The notes beneath the pieces are model-generated. The model did not search any database and was not told where the DNA came from. It saw nothing but the letters and a program-made list of their open reading frames with translations. Shown piece by piece: positions 62,855 to 64,000 of a DNA stretch of 64,000 nucleotides. Every line of letters starts with the position of its first letter. The stretch's first letter is position 1. A program made the position numbers and the translations under genes. Source of the stretch: Roseovarius sp. M141 (GTDB lineage Bacteria; Pseudomonadota; Alphaproteobacteria; Rhodobacterales; Rhodobacteraceae); NCBI RefSeq assembly GCF_024355225.1, contig NZ_VCNH01000008.1, forward strand, positions 1,302,001-1,366,000. The letters are read 5' to 3'.

Positions 62855-64000
62855 ATGACAACAGATCAACTTGTTCAAGACTCGCAGATCAACCTTGAAA
62901 GCTGGGGCAAAGAACGCGGCATCAAGCAATTCATGGTTAACTTCACGGATATTCTGGGCATGCAGCGCACCAAGCTGGTCCCGATCCGCGCAATCGGCAG
63001 AATGCAAAAGGGCGGTGCAGGGTTCGCCGGCTTTGCAGGTGGCATGGATTACATGCCGTCCCATCCCGACATGCTGGTGATGCCCGACGCCGATGCCGTC
63101 GTTCAGATTCCGTGGCAGAAGGATCTGGCATGGGTTCCCGGTAACCCGGTCATGAAGAATGAATATTCCGCACAGGCGCCGCGCAACGTCCTGCGCAAGC
63201 AGATCGCCGACGCGGCCGAACTGGGCCTGCACTTCAAGATTGGCGTTGAGCCGGAGTTCTCTCTGCTGAACGCCGATGGCACGTCGGTCTCCGACGTTTT
63301 GGATAGCCGCACGAAGCCTTGCTATGACCAGCAATCGATGATGCGTAACTACCACATCATCAGCGAAGTCAGCGACTACATGCTGGAGATGGGCTGGGGC
63401 TGCTATCAGGCCGACCACGAGGACGCCAACGGCCAGTGGGAAATGAACTGGGACTTTGACGATGTTCTGCGGATGGCCGATCAGCTGAGCTTCTTCAAGT
63501 TCATGATCAAATACGTCGCGGAAAAGCATGGCATGCGCGCCAGCTTCATGCCCAAGCCGCTGCCGACGCTGACGGGCAATGGCCTGCACGCGCATATTTC
63601 TGCGTGGGACGGCACCGGCAAGGACGCCAAGACGAACCTCTTTGCCGGGTCAGGCGATACACCTGCCGGGCGTCACGGCCTGTCGGAAACCGCCGCGCAT
63701 TTCCTGGGCGGTATGCTCAAGCACGGCACTGGCATGACCGTCATCTGCTGCCCGACAGTCAACAGCTACAAGCGAATCGGCGCCCCCAGCACAGCGTCCG
63801 GGGCGACATGGGCACCCAAGGATATCACCTGGGCGGGCGACAACCGCGTCCATCTGGTGCGTGTCCCCGGCGGCGGCCGTATGGAGCTGCGTCTGCCCGA
63901 TGGCGCGACGAACCCCTATCTGATGCCTGCCGTGATCATGGCCGCAGGTCTTGACGGTGTCCGCAACAAGATCGATCCCGGCGACACCCACGACATGGAC
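62855..64000 (+). CDS. gmaS: Gamma-glutamylmethylamide synthetase GmaS (3' end outside window)
   Basis: GmaS joins methylamine to glutamate with ATP. The first 382 residues of a glutamine-synthetase-fold protein are present and the frame is open to the window edge (about 50-60 residues missing). Motifs: FTDILGMQRTKLVPI, GFAGFAGGMDYMPSHPDMLV, the metal-site GVEPEFSLLN, ADHEDANGQWEMNW, and NGLHAHISAWDGTGKDAKTN. RLPDGATNPYLMPAVIMA is also present. ATG 62855 has AGGGAT upstream. The substrate-binding loops fit GmaS in this neighbourhood; on motifs alone it could be another type III-like glutamine synthetase. Confidence 0.9.
   Translation, partial: MTTDQLVQDSQINLESWGKERGIKQFMVNFTDILGMQRTKLVPIRAIGRMQKGGAGFAGFAGGMDYMPSHPDMLVMPDADAVVQIPWQKDLAWVPGNPVMKNEYSAQAPRNVLRKQIADAAELGLHFKIGVEPEFSLLNADGTSVSDVLDSRTKPCYDQQSMMRNYHIISEVSDYMLEMGWGCYQADHEDANGQWEMNWDFDDVLRMADQLSFFKFMIKYVAEKHGMRASFMPKPLPTLTGNGLHAHISAWDGTGKDAKTNLFAGSGDTPAGRHGLSETAAHFLGGMLKHGTGMTVICCPTVNSYKRIGAPSTASGATWAPKDITWAGDNRVHLVRVPGGGRMELRLPDGATNPYLMPAVIMAAGLDGVRNKIDPGDTHDMD

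Noticed and set aside
60752..63595. 947-codon minus-strand open frame across mgsB, mgsC and gmaS
   Set aside because: It is antisense to three well-identified genes, and its translation shows no domain and runs over gene borders. High GC third positions keep the antisense frame free of stops.

Overview
The window reads as a chromosomal segment of a marine alphaproteobacterium of the Roseobacter group (Rhodobacterales). The evidence is high GC with GC-rich third codon positions, housekeeping proteins of typical Rhodobacterales form (CtaD, LipB, GlpX, RecJ, DnaG, RpoD, NrdR, Tol-Pal), gene order hom-glpX-recJ and ruvCAB-ybgC-tolQRAB-pal-cpoB-tilS-ftsH, and a methylated-amine catabolic cluster of the kind described in Ruegeria and Roseovarius. 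The genus is not identified.

Left part (1-13 kb): the 5' end of mreB, a small membrane protein, a stand-alone DUF1989 protein with an overlapping cupin gene, and a Hint-domain protein. A relic follows, in which an integrase fragment is fused in frame to unrelated sequence (3.8-5.2 kb). Then come ctaD with a strong terminator, an HdeA-like periplasmic protein, lipB, a peptidoglycan-binding-domain protein, tRNA-Leu(GAG), and a divergent LysR / aldo-keto reductase pair trailed by a broken carboxymuconolactone-decarboxylase-like gene.

Middle (13-47 kb): tRNA-Glu and the leftward genes recJ, an FAD monooxygenase, glpX and hom. Next are a lipoprotein, a beta-hydroxyacid-dehydrogenase-type oxidoreductase, glutamate dehydrogenase, and a decayed IS1182-like element just upstream of dnaG. 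rpoD, 5-formyl-THF cyclo-ligase, an SDR, nrdR-ribD and a DUF1127 gene follow. The Holliday-junction genes ruvCAB and a complete Tol-Pal operon come next, then tilS, ftsH, a methyltransferase, a MOSC protein, and a DMT-family transporter with a small overlapping membrane protein.

Right part (47.6-64 kb): a nearly complete route from trimethylamine to gamma-glutamylmethylamide and N-methylglutamate. Tmm oxidises TMA to TMAO. Tdm (DUF1989 plus GcvT domains) splits TMAO to dimethylamine and formaldehyde. A heme-dependent dimethylamine monooxygenase (dmmDABC) gives methylamine. GmaS (cut by the window edge) and MgsABC (N-methylglutamate synthase) pass the methylamine nitrogen to glutamate. A FadR-type GntR regulator, an APC permease, a truncated hemoglobin overlapping tdm, and a flavodoxin-domain protein sit inside the cluster. 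The mgd genes that would complete the pathway, and the TMAO transporter genes tmoXWV, are not in the window.

All identifications come from reading the sequence and recalling family features; no database search was run.
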